Source of the DNA: Ochrobactrum sp. RH2CCR150
GTDB lineage: Bacteria > Pseudomonadota > Alphaproteobacteria > Rhizobiales > Rhizobiaceae
NCBI GenBank assembly: GCA_014138095.1
Contig: JACGXE010000002.1
Span: forward strand, 248,001-312,000
Reading direction: 5' to 3'
Length of the DNA: 64,000 bases
The notes beneath the pieces were generated by a model, which saw only the letters and a program-made list of their open reading frames with translations, was not told the DNA's origin and ran no database searches. This document shows positions 25,015 to 35,933 of the stretch, in pieces (the stretch's first letter is position 1; each line of letters starts with the position of its first letter). The translations under genes and the position numbers were made by a program.

Positions 25015-28000
25015 ATGACGATGACGCATTTGACGCCATCTGTATCGAATGTGGTTTCTCACAACGTACAGAACGGAACGGTCAAAGCTGCGACGACCGC
25101 TTCCACCCGAACGACGCGAAAAACTAAGGCGGCGGGTGTCCCGCCAGCTCAAGGACTCTACGATCCGCGCAACGAGCATGATGCATGCGGCGTTGGCTTC
25201 ATTGCCCATATGAAGGGCAAGAAGTCGCATGAGGTCGTGGAAAACGGCCTGAAGATGCTCGAAAACCTTACCCATCGCGGCGCCGTTGGCGCTGATCCGC
25301 TGATGGGCGACGGCGCAGGCATTCTCGTACAGATTCCAGATCGCTTTTTCCGTGAGGAAATGGCGCGTCAGGGTATCGACCTGCCGCAGCCAGGCCATTA
25401 TGGCGTGGGCTATCTGTTCATGCCGCGCGACGCCCAGCTGCGCGCTCATGCCGAAGAAATCGTCAAGGAAGTGATCGCTGCCGAAGGCCAGCAGTTCATC
25501 GGCTTCCGTGAAGTGCCAGTCGACAATTCATCCTTGTCGAAGGCGCCGGATATTGCCGCGACCGAACCTTTCCACGTCCAGGTCTTCATCGGTCGCAACC
25601 CGATGCTGGAAACCGACGATGAGTTCGAGCGCCGCCTGTTCGTGCTGCGCAAAGTCATTTCCAACCGCATCTATCAGGAAAACGACGGCAACGATAACGG
25701 CTTCTACGTTGTTTCCATGTCGGCGCGCACGGTCGTCTATAAGGGCATGTTCCTGGCTTATCAGGTCGGCAGCTATTATAAGGACCTGCGCGATCCGCGC
25801 TTTGAAAGCGCGGTGGCGCTGGTTCACCAGCGTTTCTCGACCAACACCTTCCCGTCCTGGCGTCTGGCTCACCCGTACCGCATGGTCGCGCATAACGGCG
25901 AAATCAACACGCTGCGCGGCAATGTGAACTGGATGGCGGCGCGTCAGGCTTCGGTCGACTCGGAACTGTTCGGCAACGACATTTCCAAGCTGTGGCCTAT
26001 TTCCTACGAAGGCCAGTCGGATACGGCCTGCTTCGACAATGCGCTGGAATTCCTGCATCAGGGCGGCTACAGCCTCGCTCATGCGATGATGATGCTGATC
26101 CCCGAAGCATGGTCCGGCAACAAGCTGATGTCGGATGATCGCCGCGCATTCTACGAATATCATGCTGCTTTGATGGAGCCATGGGACGGCCCTGCCGCCG
26201 TGGCCTTCACGGATGGTCGCCAGATCGGCGCAACGCTGGACCGTAATGGCTTGCGTCCGGCCCGCTACATCGTGACCGACGATGATTTCGTCATTCTGGC
26301 TTCGGAAGCTGGCGTTCTGCCGGTAGAAGAAAAGAAGGTCGTCAAGAAGTGGCGTCTTCAGCCGGGCCGCATGCTGCTCATCGATATGGAAGAGGGCCGC
26401 ATCGTTTCCGATGAGGAAATCAAGTCGCAGATCGCGCAGAAGCATCCCTACAAGCAGTGGCTTGGCAACACCCAGCTCATTCTGGAAGACCTTAGCCCGG
26501 TCGAACCGCGTGCGCTGCGCAAGGATGTGAGCCTGCTCGACCGTCAGCAGGCCTTCGGTTACAGCCAGGAAGACACCAAGCTTCTGATGTCCCCGATGGC
26601 GACCACCGGTCAGGAAGCTATCGGTTCGATGGGCACGGATACGCCGATTTCGGCCATGTCCGACAAGTCGAAGATGCTGTTCACCTATTTCAAGCAGAAC
26701 TTCGCGCAGGTCACCAACCCGCCGATTGATCCAATCCGTGAAGAACTGGTGATGAGCCTCGTCTCCTTCATCGGCCCGCGCCCCAACATTTTCGACCTTA
26801 TCGGCAACTCGCGCCGCAAGCGTCTGGAAGTGCGCCAGCCGATCCTGACCAATGGCGATCTGGAAAAGATCCGCTCCATCGGTCACACGGAAGATCGTTT
26901 CGACACCAAGACCCTCGACATCACCTATAATACAGGTGAGGGCGCAGCTGGCATGCATGGCGCCATCGAGCGTCTGTGCGACCGTGCCGAAGCGGCTGTT
27001 CATGGCGGCTACAACATCGTTATTCTGTCCGACCGTCAGGTTGGTCCGGACCGCATTCCGATCCCAGCTCTGCTGGCGACGGCTGCCGTACATCACCATC
27101 TGATCCGCAAGGGTCTGCGGACTTCGGTCGGCCTCGTGGTCGAATCGGGTGAACCGCGCGAAGTGCACCATTTCGCTTGCCTCGCAGGCTATGGCGCCGA
27201 AGCGATCAACCCGTATCTCGCCTTCGATACGCTGCTCGACATGCATCGCCGCCGCGAATTCCCGCCGGAAGTTGACGAGTATGAAGTGGTCAAGCGCTAC
27301 ATCAAGTCGATCGGCAAGGGTATTCTCAAGGTCATGTCCAAGATGGGCATCTCGACCTACCAGTCCTATTGCGGCGCGCAGATTTTCGACGCTGTCGGCT
27401 TGCAGTCGAGCTTTGTCGACAAGTTCTTCTTCGGCACGGCCACCAGCATCGAAGGTGTTGGTCTGGACGAAATCGCCGAAGAAACGGTGCGCCGTCACAC
27501 CGATGCTTTCGGTAACGACCCGGTTCTGCTGACCTCGCTGGAAGTCGGCGGTGAATATGCCTACCGCATGCGCGGTGAAGCACATCTGTGGTCGCCGGAC
27601 GCGGTTGCCAAGCTGCAGCATGCAGTGCGCACCTCGAACCCGGATACGTTCACCGAATATACGAGCATGCTCGACTCCAAGTCGGCGCAGGCCAAGACCA
27701 TTCGCGGCCTGTTCGATATCCGCTTTGCCGGGGATCGCGGTCTCAAGCCGGTTTCCATCGATGAAGTTGAACCGGCGGTCGATATCGTCAAGCGCTTCTC
27801 GACCGGTGCCATGTCCTTCGGCTCGATCAGCCGTGAGGCGCATACCACGCTGGCGCGGGCGATGAACGCCATTGGCGGCAAGTCGAACACGGGTGAGGGT
27901 GGCGAAGAGCCGGATCGCTTCTATCCGCTGCCGGACGGCACGCCGAACCCGGAACGCTCTGCGATCAAGCAGGTTGCTTCGGGCCGTTTCGGTGTCACGA

Positions 28001-29772
28001 CGGAATATCTCGTCAACTCCGATCTGATCCAGATCAAGGTTGCGCAGGGTGCAAAGCCAGGCGAAGGCGGCCAGCTGCCGGGTCACAAGGTTGATGCGAC
28101 CATCGCGAAAACCCGCCACTCGACCCCGGGCGTTGGCCTCATTTCGCCACCGCCGCACCATGACATCTATTCGATCGAAGATCTGGCGCAGCTGATCTAC
28201 GATCTGAAGAACGTCAATCCGGCTGCCGATATTTCGGTCAAGCTGGTATCGGAAGTGGGTGTCGGCACGGTTGCGGCCGGTGTTGCCAAGGCACGCGCCG
28301 ACCACATTACAGTGTCGGGTTATGATGGGGGCACGGGCGCTTCGCCGCTCACCTCGCTGAAGCATGCCGGTAGCCCATGGGAAATCGGCCTTGCCGAAAC
28401 CCACCAGACGCTGGTGTTGAACGGGCTTCGCTCCCGCGTGGCCTTGCAGGTCGATGGTGGCCTCAGGACCGGCCGCGACGTGGTGATTGGTGCGCTGCTC
28501 GGTGCCGACGAATTCGGCTTCTCGACAGCGCCGCTGATTGCCGCCGGCTGCATCATGATGCGCAAGTGCCATCTCAACACCTGCCCGGTGGGCGTGGCGA
28601 CGCAGGACCCGGTTCTGCGCAAGCGCTTCAAGGGCACGCCGGAACATGTCATCAACTTCTTCTTCTATCTGGCGGAAGAAGTGCGTGCGCTGCTGGCTTC
28701 GATGGGCTTCACAAAGCTGGAACAGATCATCGGCGAGACCGAGCTTCTGGAAAAGCAGGTGATGATCGACCATTGGAAGGCCAAGGGCCTCGATTTCAGC
28801 CGCATCTTCTACAAGCCAGAGGCTGAGAAGCATGAGATCTACTGGACGGAGCGTCAGCATCATCCGATTGAGGACGTTCTGGACCGTAAGCTGATCGCTG
28901 AAGCCATGCCTGCGCTCGAAGAACGCAAGCCCGTCAAGATCGACATCGGCATCAAGAATGTCGACCGTTCTGCCGGTGCCATGCTGTCGGGCGAAGTTGC
29001 CAAGCGGTTCCGCCACAAGGGCCTGCCGGATGAAACCATCGCTGTTACGCTTCGCGGCACGGCTGGCCAGTCCTTCGGCGCATTCCTCGCGCGCGGTATC
29101 TCGTTCGAACTGATCGGCGATGGCAACGACTATGTCGGCAAGGGGCTTTCGGGTGGCCGCATCGTTATCCGCCCGCCGGAAGATACGCGTATCGTCGCCG
29201 AAGATTCCATCATCGTCGGCAATACGGTGCTCTACGGTGCGCTTGAAGGCGAGTGCTACTTCCGCGGCGTTGCAGGCGAGCGTTTCGCCGTCCGCAACTC
29301 TGGCGCGGTCACGGTTGTCGAAGGCGTGGGCGATCACGGTTGTGAATACATGACCGGCGGTGTCGTCGTGGTTATCGGTCAGACGGGTCGCAATTTCGCG
29401 GCGGGCATGTCAGGCGGTGTCGCCTATGTGCTTGACGAGGAAGGCGATTTCGCCCAGCGCTGCAATATGGCAATGGTCGAACTGGAGCCGGTTCCGGAAG
29501 AAGACGACATTCTCGAAAAGCTGCATCACCATGGCGGTGATCTCATGCATAAGGGCCGTGTGGACGTTTCGGCCAATATGACCCATCATGATGAGGAACG
29601 TCTGGTGCAGCTGATCGCCAACCACCTGCATTACACAGGCTCGACACGGGCGAAGGATATTCTCGACAATTGGGAGAGCTATCGTCCCAAATTCGTGAAG
29701 GTCATGCCGGTCGAATACCGTCGCGCTCTGGAAGAGATGGAGCGCATGCAGATCGGTGTCGCGGCTGAGTGA
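25015..29772 (+). CDS. gltB: Glutamate synthase (NADPH) large subunit
   Basis: 1585 residues from the ATG at 25015 (GGAGGG upstream). A 57-residue propeptide precedes Cys58 of DACGVGF, the N-terminal nucleophile of the class II glutaminase domain (58-about 490). The central domain, the FMN-binding synthase domain with the [10 protein letters not shown] segment, the iron-sulfur cluster motif [15 protein letters not shown] and the C-terminal beta-helix follow in standard order. With GltD it converts glutamine and 2-oxoglutarate to two glutamates. The protein is complete. gltD follows after a UUCG hairpin. Confidence 0.97.
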   Translation: MTMTHLTPSVSNVVSHNVQNGTVKAATTASTRTTRKTKAAGVPPAQGLYDPRNEHDACGVGFIAHMKGKKSHEVVENGLKMLENLTHRGAVGADPLMGDGAGILVQIPDRFFREEMARQGIDLPQPGHYGVGYLFMPRDAQLRAHAEEIVKEVIAAEGQQFIGFREVPVDNSSLSKAPDIAATEPFHVQVFIGRNPMLETDDEFERRLFVLRKVISNRIYQENDGNDNGFYVVSMSARTVVYKGMFLAYQVGSYYKDLRDPRFESAVALVHQRFSTNTFPSWRLAHPYRMVAHNGEINTLRGNVNWMAARQASVDSELFGNDISKLWPISYEGQSDTACFDNALEFLHQGGYSLAHAMMMLIPEAWSGNKLMSDDRRAFYEYHAALMEPWDGPAAVAFTDGRQIGATLDRNGLRPARYIVTDDDFVILASEAGVLPVEEKKVVKKWRLQPGRMLLIDMEEGRIVSDEEIKSQIAQKHPYKQWLGNTQLILEDLSPVEPRALRKDVSLLDRQQAFGYSQEDTKLLMSPMATTGQEAIGSMGTDTPISAMSDKSKMLFTYFKQNFAQVTNPPIDPIREELVMSLVSFIGPRPNIFDLIGNSRRKRLEVRQPILTNGDLEKIRSIGHTEDRFDTKTLDITYNTGEGAAGMHGAIERLCDRAEAAVHGGYNIVILSDRQVGPDRIPIPALLATAAVHHHLIRKGLRTSVGLVVESGEPREVHHFACLAGYGAEAINPYLAFDTLLDMHRRREFPPEVDEYEVVKRYIKSIGKGILKVMSKMGISTYQSYCGAQIFDAVGLQSSFVDKFFFGTATSIEGVGLDEIAEETVRRHTDAFGNDPVLLTSLEVGGEYAYRMRGEAHLWSPDAVAKLQHAVRTSNPDTFTEYTSMLDSKSAQAKTIRGLFDIRFAGDRGLKPVSIDEVEPAVDIVKRFSTGAMSFGSISREAHTTLARAMNAIGGKSNTGEGGEEPDRFYPLPDGTPNPERSAIKQVASGRFGVTTEYLVNSDLIQIKVAQGAKPGEGGQLPGHKVDATIAKTRHSTPGVGLISPPPHHDIYSIEDLAQLIYDLKNVNPAADISVKLVSEVGVGTVAAGVAKARADHITVSGYDGGTGASPLTSLKHAGSPWEIGLAETHQTLVLNGLRSRVALQVDGGLRTGRDVVIGALLGADEFGFSTAPLIAAGCIMMRKCHLNTCPVGVATQDPVLRKRFKGTPEHVINFFFYLAEEVRALLASMGFTKLEQIIGETELLEKQVMIDHWKAKGLDFSRIFYKPEAEKHEIYWTERQHHPIEDVLDRKLIAEAMPALEERKPVKIDIGIKNVDRSAGAMLSGEVAKRFRHKGLPDETIAVTLRGTAGQSFGAFLARGISFELIGDGNDYVGKGLSGGRIVIRPPEDTRIVAEDSIIVGNTVLYGALEGECYFRGVAGERFAVRNSGAVTVVEGVGDHGCEYMTGGVVVVIGQTGRNFAAGMSGGVAYVLDEEGDFAQRCNMAMVELEPVPEEDDILEKLHHHGGDLMHKGRVDVSANMTHHDEERLVQLIANHLHYTGSTRAKDILDNWESYRPKFVKVMPVEYRRALEEMERMQIGVAAE

Positions 29773-29786
29773 TCCTGACAAGCGGA

Positions 29787-29806
29787 GCCCGACCTTCGGG
29801 TCGGGC
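29787..29806 (+). terminator. UUCG-tetraloop hairpin between gltB and gltD
   Basis: Perfect stem GCCCGACC / GGTCGGGC closed by TTCG, 14 bp after the gltB stop. No U-tract follows, so it is more likely an mRNA stability or processing element than a full terminator. Confidence 0.55.
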
Positions 29807-29932
29807 GCCCTTCGCCATATGAAGAGATAACAACGCTCTGTCATGCCTGCGCGTTAAAGAATGACGCGGCGGACAGGGCAACTTCCGGCAAAGCAGACCA
29901 TGCGCTGGTCTCAGGCCGAGGGGAGTAGAAGA

Positions 29933-31387
29933 ATGGGTAAGGTAACTGGTTTTCTAGAGATCGACCGGCAGGTAGCAAAGTACCAGCCAGCGTCGGATCG
30001 TATCCGTCACTTCCGTGAGTTCACCATTCCGATGACGGATGGTGAAGTGCAGAAGCAGGCTGCGCGCTGCATGGATTGCGGTATTCCGTTCTGCCATGGG
30101 CCGACGGGCTGCCCGGTACACAACCAGATCCCGGACTGGAACGATCTGGTCTATAACAACAACTGGGATCAGGCGATCCGCAACCTGCATCTGACCAATA
30201 ATTTCCCGGAATTCACCGGTCGCGTCTGCCCGGCGCCTTGCGAGGAAGCCTGCACGCTGAACCTCGAAGATACGCCGGTTGCGATCAAGACGGTCGAGCA
30301 GGCTCTGGGCGACAAGGCTTATGAGCTGGGCTATATCGTGCCGCAGCCAGCCGCCAACAAGACCGGCAAGTCGGTCGCCATCATCGGTTCCGGCCCGGCT
30401 GGCCTTGCTGCTGCACAGCAGCTGGCGCGTGCTGGCCATATGGTCGATGTCTATGAGCGTGAAAGCCGCCCCGGCGGTCTGCTGCGTTACGGTATTCCGG
30501 ACTTTAAGATGGAAAAGCACCACATCGATCGCCGCGTGGCGCAGATGGAAGGTGAAGGCGTTCGCTTCCTGTGCGGTGTGAATATCGGCGTCGACAAGCC
30601 GCTGCGCGGCCTTCTCGATACCTATGATGCCGTGCTTTACAGCGGCGGCTCCGAAAGCCCGCGCCCGGCAGGCATTCCCGGTGCCGATCTGGAAGGCGTT
30701 TTCGATGCCATGCCCTATCTGGTGCAGCAGAACCGTCGCGTCGGTCGCGAGAACATCGAGTCCGTCGCCTGGGCTTCGGCTCCGATCCTCGCTGGCGGCA
30801 AGCATGTCGTGGTCGTCGGCGGTGGCGATACCGCATCGGACTGTGTGGGCACTGCCTTCCGTCAGGGCGCAGTGAACGTTACGCAGCTCGATATTCGTCC
30901 ACAGCCGCCGGAAAAGGAAGACAAGCTGAGCGTCTGGCCTTATTGGGCCACCAAGATGCGCACTTCTTCCAGCCAGGCTGAAGGCGCCGCGCGCGAGTTT
31001 CAGGTCGCAACGCTGGAATTCATCGGCGAAGAAGGCCGCCTGACCCATGTGAAGTGCTGTCAGGTTGATGAAAAGCGCAAGCCGGTTGCCGGTTCGGAAT
31101 TCTTCATCAAGGCGGACCTTGCATTCATCGCCATCGGCTTTGCCGGTCCGGGTGAAGACAGCGTGGTCAAGGAACTGGGCGACAAGCTCGACGTCGCAAC
31201 CGATCGTCGCGGCTCCAAGTCGGTCAGAGCCAATGAGCAGGACTATCGCACCAATGTCGACAAGCTTTACGCCGCAGGCGATGTGCGCCGTGGTCAGTCG
31301 CTGGTTGTCTGGGCGATCCGTGAAGGCCGTCAGGCCGCCCATGCCATCGATGCTGATCTAATGGGTAGCTCTGTTTTGCCCCGTTAA
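29933..31387 (+). CDS. gltD: Glutamate synthase (NADPH) small subunit
   Basis: 484 residues from the ATG at 29933, preceded by AGGGGAG; the longer in-frame start lacks support. The N-terminal iron-sulfur domain has CMDCGIPFCHGPTGCP and CPAPCEEAC Cys clusters. A FAD site (IIGSGPAGLAAAQQLA, near residue 148) and an NADPH site (VVVVGGGDTASDC) follow. It passes electrons from NADPH through FAD and iron-sulfur clusters to GltB. It ends at a strong terminator. Confidence 0.96.
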   Translation: MGKVTGFLEIDRQVAKYQPASDRIRHFREFTIPMTDGEVQKQAARCMDCGIPFCHGPTGCPVHNQIPDWNDLVYNNNWDQAIRNLHLTNNFPEFTGRVCPAPCEEACTLNLEDTPVAIKTVEQALGDKAYELGYIVPQPAANKTGKSVAIIGSGPAGLAAAQQLARAGHMVDVYERESRPGGLLRYGIPDFKMEKHHIDRRVAQMEGEGVRFLCGVNIGVDKPLRGLLDTYDAVLYSGGSESPRPAGIPGADLEGVFDAMPYLVQQNRRVGRENIESVAWASAPILAGGKHVVVVGGGDTASDCVGTAFRQGAVNVTQLDIRPQPPEKEDKLSVWPYWATKMRTSSSQAEGAAREFQVATLEFIGEEGRLTHVKCCQVDEKRKPVAGSEFFIKADLAFIAIGFAGPGEDSVVKELGDKLDVATDRRGSKSVRANEQDYRTNVDKLYAAGDVRRGQSLVVWAIREGRQAAHAIDADLMGSSVLPR

Positions 31388-31406
31388 AAGACAAGCGATT
31401 AAATTG

Positions 31407-31437
31407 AAAAAGCCCGGAGTTTTCTCCGGGCTTTTTT
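31407..31437. terminator. Bidirectional intrinsic terminator after gltD
   Basis: 9-bp stem AGCCCGGAG / CTCCGGGCT with a TTTT loop, followed by a run of six T and preceded by AAAAA. It serves gltD on the plus strand and the permease gene on the minus strand. Confidence 0.92.
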
Positions 31438-31452
31438 GTGTCTGTTGGCGGT

Positions 31453-32856
31453 TTAGCTTTGGCTGCGCCGGGCCTTCATCACCAGATAGGTGATGGCGAG
31501 GAAGACGAACCAGAATGGCGTGACCTTCAGGGCCGCGGCGGTGTCCGGCTCTTGTGCCAGTGCCCACAGAATGAAGGCGAAGAAGGCGAAGACCATGACA
31601 ACGGCGGCACGTCCGCCCGGCATTTTGAACGTGGACTTTTCATGCAGGTCGGGGCGCTTGCGACGATATTGCAGATAAGACGCCAGAATGATCGACCAGA
31701 TGAAGATGAAGAGCAGGGCTGAGATCGTCGTGACAATCGTGAAGGCTTCAATGATGCTCTGGCCCGCATAAAGCAGAACCACACCTGCCAGCAGGAAAAT
31801 GCACGAGAAGAACAGCGCGTTGACCGGCACCTTGCGGTTATTCAGCTTGCCGAGCGCCTTTGGCGCGAGCTTCGAAGTGGCGAGGCCATAAATCATGCGT
31901 GAGGTCGAGTAGATGCCGGAGTTCGCGCTCGACGTTGCCGAGGTGAGCACGACGAAATTGACCACATGCGCGGCGATGCCAAGACCGGCCAGCGAGAACA
32001 TGGCGACGAACGGGCTGGAGCTTGGATCGACCTGATCCCATGGGATCACGGTGATGATCACAAACAGCGCACCGAGATAGAACAGGACCACGCGGATCGG
32101 GATCGAGTTGATTGCCTTTGGCAGATTGCGCACCGGGTCCTTGGTTTCGGCAGCGGCGGTGCCGACCAGCTCGATGCCGACAAAGGCGAAGACCGCGATC
32201 TGGAAACCGGCCACAAAGCCGAGGAAACCGTTGGGGAAGAAGCCGCCATGATTCCACAAATGCGCGACCGATGCCTGGCTGCCATTAGGCAGGGTAAAGC
32301 CGGTCGAAAGCATATACACACCGGCAATGATCAGCCCGACGATGGCGACGATCTTGATCAGGGCGAACCAGAATTCGATTTCGCCGAAATTGCGCACGGT
32401 GGGCAGATTGAGTGCCAGAAGCGTGAAGATCAGCCCGAGAGCCGGTATCCAGAGCGCCAGTTCCGGAAACCAGAACGACACGTAACCCGATACGGCGACG
32501 ACGTCTGCCACGCCTGTCACAATCCAGCAGAGCCAGTAAGTCCAGCCGGTGAAGAATTGCGCCCAAGGGCCGAGATAGTCGCCCGCAAAATCCGCGAAGG
32601 AACGATATTCGAGGTTGGATAACAGGATTTCGCCCAATGCGCGCATCACGAAGAACAGCATGAAGCCGATCACCGCATAGACGAGCAGGATCGACGGGCC
32701 AGCCAGCGAAATGGTCTTGCCTGAGCCCATGAAAAGGCCGGTGCCGATGGCACCGCCAATGGCGATCAGCTGCAGGTGTCTGTTGGATAGATTGCGCGCA
32801 AGGTGAGTATCCTCCTCCCGATCGGAATCGACAGAAGGTTTGGATGCGATGTTCAT
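31453..32856 (-). CDS. Amino acid permease, APC superfamily (CycA/AAP type)
   Basis: 467 residues with twelve predicted membrane spans. The first span region has the family motif LQLIAIGGAIGTGLFMGSG, and the GEILLSNLEYRSFADFAGDYLG stretch is typical of the D-serine/D-alanine/glycine and aromatic amino acid proton symporters. It imports neutral amino acids across the inner membrane. The exact substrate is not decidable from sequence. Monocistronic, converging with gltD. Confidence 0.88.
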   Translation of the reverse strand: MNIASKPSVDSDREEDTHLARNLSNRHLQLIAIGGAIGTGLFMGSGKTISLAGPSILLVYAVIGFMLFFVMRALGEILLSNLEYRSFADFAGDYLGPWAQFFTGWTYWLCWIVTGVADVVAVSGYVSFWFPELALWIPALGLIFTLLALNLPTVRNFGEIEFWFALIKIVAIVGLIIAGVYMLSTGFTLPNGSQASVAHLWNHGGFFPNGFLGFVAGFQIAVFAFVGIELVGTAAAETKDPVRNLPKAINSIPIRVVLFYLGALFVIITVIPWDQVDPSSSPFVAMFSLAGLGIAAHVVNFVVLTSATSSANSGIYSTSRMIYGLATSKLAPKALGKLNNRKVPVNALFFSCIFLLAGVVLLYAGQSIIEAFTIVTTISALLFIFIWSIILASYLQYRRKRPDLHEKSTFKMPGGRAAVVMVFAFFAFILWALAQEPDTAAALKVTPFWFVFLAITYLVMKARRSQS

Positions 32857-33058
32857 TCAAACGCCTCTTTTTATCAGGCGGATGCCGGTAAATCGCACCC
32901 GCGATTGTCCGCCCGGTCAGGCGAACGGTGCTTTCTGATAAACGATGAGAACGGCGATGGGAACAGCGCGGAATATAATAATTAGGCTAATATTTGACGG
33001 GAAAACCGCTAATCAAAGCACTAATATAGAATTTATATAACTATTAGAGGGCCATCCG

Positions 33059-34201
33059 TTAGGGGGTTGCGCTTGGGCGCGGCCATGAAAAATCGTCGGC
33101 GCGGCCAGGCGCGGGTTTCTTCTCGACCGGTTCCGGTCGTGGCGTTTGTGGCCGGACGCCAAGATTGCCGCCGAGCAGAACACCGCTATCATCCTTGTTG
33201 ATGTCGCGCAGGCTGACGGGCGCGATCCGGTCAACCGGCTTTGATGGGTCTTGTGCCCCGGCAGCTGGCAGGGGCTGGCCCTCTTCCCTGCCGCCGCCCA
33301 GATAGGCGCGCAACGGCTTTTCGGCATAGAAGGCGAGCTTGCGCTTGCCTGCCGAAGTGATGTTGATGCCATCGTTTCCGCGCAAGCGCGCCGTCTGGCC
33401 GTTAATGTCGAAGCCTGTTTGGGTGAAATTGCCGTCCTCGTCGATGAAGCCATCCCAGACGTCGGCAAACTTGCCGCCTGCCTTTTCCGTGGTGGTGCGG
33501 TAGATTTCATTCAGCGCCAGCATATCCTGCGACATGCCTTTCGGTCGGAAGGAAGGCTGCCCCACCCAGACGAGCGGATAGTGGCGGTCGCTGATCACCT
33601 TGACGAACTGCGCCACGCGCTTCTGATACTCGGTCGTCCATTCCGGTGAGCGGGCGGCGAGGCTGGCGCCATTGGTCGTGATCGCCTGACGGTCGTTGGA
33701 GCCGATCATCACGACAACGGCGGCAGGTTTTTCTTCGTCCAGTATCTTGCCGATATTGTCCGGCCAGTTGAAATGGTCGTCGCGCACGAAACCGGATGAC
33801 CCGTTGATACGGCTCGCGACGGTCAGGTCCGGGTCAGATGCAAAGGCCACATCAAGGCCTTCAGCCAATCCGCTGCCGATGAAGTCACCGACGACCAGAA
33901 CCTTCTTTGCATCCGGGCTTTTCTCGACGACAGGCACTGCGGGCACGGCTGGTTCGGGAGCGGGCTTGCGGGAAACGGGCGATGGTGTCTTCGGTGCGCG
34001 TTTCGGCTTTGGCCGGCTTTGCTGAGGCTGGGGCTGTTCATATTGGCGCTGGGGCTGCCGTGAACCGAACAGCAAGTCGAGCAGTGTTCGTGGACGATCC
34101 TGCGCCGATGCGCTGGCCAGACCGGAAAGCAGCAGTGCAAATGCCGCCAGCATGATACCGACAGCTTTCAACATATTGCCTGCAATCCGAGGTTTGCGCA
34201 T
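33059..34201 (-). CDS. SGNH-fold periplasmic protein (DUF459), catalytic residues replaced
   Basis: 380 residues. A signal peptide (about 1-34), a Pro/Gln/Lys-rich linker (about 45-90) and an SGNH-like domain (about 95-290) are followed by a disordered proline-rich tail. The usual block I GDS is GDFIGSG here, block III GSND is kept, and the usual block V D-x-x-H is DGINIT, so both the Ser and the His of a classical SGNH hydrolase appear absent. Such proteins are common in Rhizobiales and may act in cell-envelope or acetylation processes without hydrolysis. The start at 34201 is chosen by the signal peptide. Confidence 0.7.
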   Translation of the reverse strand: MRKPRIAGNMLKAVGIMLAAFALLLSGLASASAQDRPRTLLDLLFGSRQPQRQYEQPQPQQSRPKPKRAPKTPSPVSRKPAPEPAVPAVPVVEKSPDAKKVLVVGDFIGSGLAEGLDVAFASDPDLTVASRINGSSGFVRDDHFNWPDNIGKILDEEKPAAVVVMIGSNDRQAITTNGASLAARSPEWTTEYQKRVAQFVKVISDRHYPLVWVGQPSFRPKGMSQDMLALNEIYRTTTEKAGGKFADVWDGFIDEDGNFTQTGFDINGQTARLRGNDGINITSAGKRKLAFYAEKPLRAYLGGGREEGQPLPAAGAQDPSKPVDRIAPVSLRDINKDDSGVLLGGNLGVRPQTPRPEPVEKKPAPGRADDFSWPRPSATP

Positions 34202-34241
34202 CAATTCCGCTTTCGTTGCAAAGCCACAGTAACCCGGCTCG

Positions 34242-34284
34242 CCGCAAAAATAAAATGGAGCGCGTTTCATGGGAAACGCGCTCC
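34242..34284 (-). terminator. Intrinsic terminator of the transglycosylase gene
   Basis: 12-bp perfect stem GGAGCGCGTTTC / GAAACGCGCTCC, followed on the minus strand by ATTTTATTTTTG. Confidence 0.85.
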
Positions 34285-34303
34285 GATCAATCAGTCTGTT
34301 GTC

Positions 34304-35542
34304 TTAACGACGGCGCAGAACGGACAAGACTTCCTTGCTCGGATGCCCATCCGGCTGCAAGCCGTTGCGCTGTTGGAAAGCCTCGATGGCCTTGCGGGAC
34401 GTCGAGCCGATCTTGCCGTCGATATTACCGTCATAATAGCCGAGCGCCTTGAGATGCGTCTGCAATTCCTGACGCTCATTCATGGTGATCGGCGTAAAGG
34501 GACGGTTCCAGTCTTGCCGCAGCCCCTGATAACCGCTGATGCGGTCTGCGAGGAGGCCTACGGCCAGCGCGTATTTGTCGGCATTGTTATAGCGCTTGAT
34601 GACGAAGAAGTTCTTGGTCATCAGGAAGGCCGGCCCCTGACGCCCATCCAGCACCTTCAGCGTTACCTTTTCGCTTGCGTCGGGGAAGGGGCGTCCATTG
34701 GCGCGCACGACGCCGCGCTTTTGCCATTCGGCCACGCTCAGCGAACCGGACGGGAACTTGCCGCCAGCGGGAAGCACCACTTCATAGCCCCATGTCCGGC
34801 CCGGCTGCCAGCCATTGCGATGCAGGAGATTGGCAGCAGTGCCGAGCGCATCGGGAATGGAATTCCAGATGTCGCGCTTGCCATTGCCGTCCATATCGAC
34901 AGCATAAGCCTGATAGCTGGTCGGGATGAACTGCGTGTGGCCAAGGGCGCCCGCCCACGAACCGGACAGATGCCCGCGGTCGATATCGCCGGTCTGGAGA
35001 ATTTTCATCGCAGCGATCAACTGGGTGCGCCCATATTTGGCGCGCTTTGGATCGGCATAGGCCAGCGTTGCGAGGGAACGGACCGCATCGCGCATCACGT
35101 CGTCGCGCTTGAGAATCTCACCGTAATTGCTTTCCATCGACCAGATGGCTAGCAGAATATTCCGGTCAACCGAGAAGCGCTGTTCGATGCGCTGTAGCCA
35201 TGGGCCCCATTTGCGCGCCATGTTCTGGCCAACGCCGGTGGAATCCTCATTCACGCGGTTGTCGATGTAATTCCAGACAGGTTCAGTGAACTCCGGCTGA
35301 TAGCGGGCCTTTTCCAGCACGACGGGATCAGGCGCGTCGACACCGCGAAACGCGCGGTCGAATGTCGACGGCGAAACACCGGCGTTGATGGCGACCGGAC
35401 GGAAACTCGCCACCCACTGGCGAAATTTCGCGTCGGCAAAAGCCGAACCGGTCGATAGAGCGGATACCAACACCGCAACAGCAACCGTCGCGGTTACCTT
35501 GAGCTTCAGCGTCTGTCCCAGTGTGAATGGAAATCGCAGCAT
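34304..35542 (-). CDS. Lytic murein transglycosylase, MltB family, with peptidoglycan-binding domain
   Basis: 412 residues from the ATG at 35542 (AAGGGAAA upstream); an ATG at 35572 adds ten residues and is possible. A signal peptide ends near residue 37 (SAFA). The catalytic domain (about 40-330) includes LLAIWSMESNYGEI with the catalytic Glu. The C-terminal 60 residues form a PG_binding_1 domain (LQTHLKALGYYDGNIDGKIG). It cleaves peptidoglycan strands to 1,6-anhydro products in the periplasm. No lipobox is seen, so it is soluble, unlike E. coli MltB. Confidence 0.9.
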   Translation of the reverse strand: MLRFPFTLGQTLKLKVTATVAVAVLVSALSTGSAFADAKFRQWVASFRPVAINAGVSPSTFDRAFRGVDAPDPVVLEKARYQPEFTEPVWNYIDNRVNEDSTGVGQNMARKWGPWLQRIEQRFSVDRNILLAIWSMESNYGEILKRDDVMRDAVRSLATLAYADPKRAKYGRTQLIAAMKILQTGDIDRGHLSGSWAGALGHTQFIPTSYQAYAVDMDGNGKRDIWNSIPDALGTAANLLHRNGWQPGRTWGYEVVLPAGGKFPSGSLSVAEWQKRGVVRANGRPFPDASEKVTLKVLDGRQGPAFLMTKNFFVIKRYNNADKYALAVGLLADRISGYQGLRQDWNRPFTPITMNERQELQTHLKALGYYDGNIDGKIGSTSRKAIEAFQQRNGLQPDGHPSKEVLSVLRRR

Positions 35543-35933
35543 TCTGTGTTTCCCTTCTGCAATCGTCTTCATGCCGAAATGCTTATTATTCCGGCGCGTG
35601 TCTTAAGAATGTCGATGCCGCTTGGTTCAGATTGCATAAGCTAACTAATACCATCCACCGTTGAAATTTGGCAGTGTAAAATTGGGCATCGACCAGTTGA
35701 ACGTTCAAATTAAACCCTGTCGGTTAGCATTTGGTTTACCATCGAGAGGGTGGGGGAAAATTTGCCCGAAAATTGGAAAAATTTTTGAATCAAACAACAT
35801 TAAGAATGGGTCATTTAATGTGATGGTATGGCTTGTGTAATTTCGTCGTTCTTTAATGAAATAGCCTTATTTGAAATTCAGTTGCTTCAGTGCTTTGATA
35901 GCAAAGTAGCGTTAGTGAAAATCGAGGAGACGA
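35543..35933. other. 391-bp gap between divergent genes
   Basis: AT-rich spacer between the divergent transglycosylase and galU genes. It must hold both promoters, but no pair of boxes stands out clearly. No supported gene or RNA is seen. Confidence 0.4.

Noticed and set aside
24668..25018. Plus-strand frame of 116 codons in the gltB leader
   Set aside because: No ribosome site or family; composition is not protein-like. The possibility of a leader peptide cannot be excluded but is not supported.
24658..25449. Minus-strand frame of 263 codons overlapping the gltB start
   Set aside because: It overlaps the conserved glutaminase domain of gltB, has no ribosome site and shows no domain.
25528..29337. 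Open frame of 1269 codons on the minus strand, opposite gltB
   Set aside because: It is fully antisense to a complete, strongly conserved gltB and has no recognisable domain. High-GC codon use commonly opens such frames opposite real genes.
29954..31342. Open frame of 462 codons opposite gltD
   Set aside because: Antisense to a complete gltD with intact cofactor motifs, and without any family features of its own.
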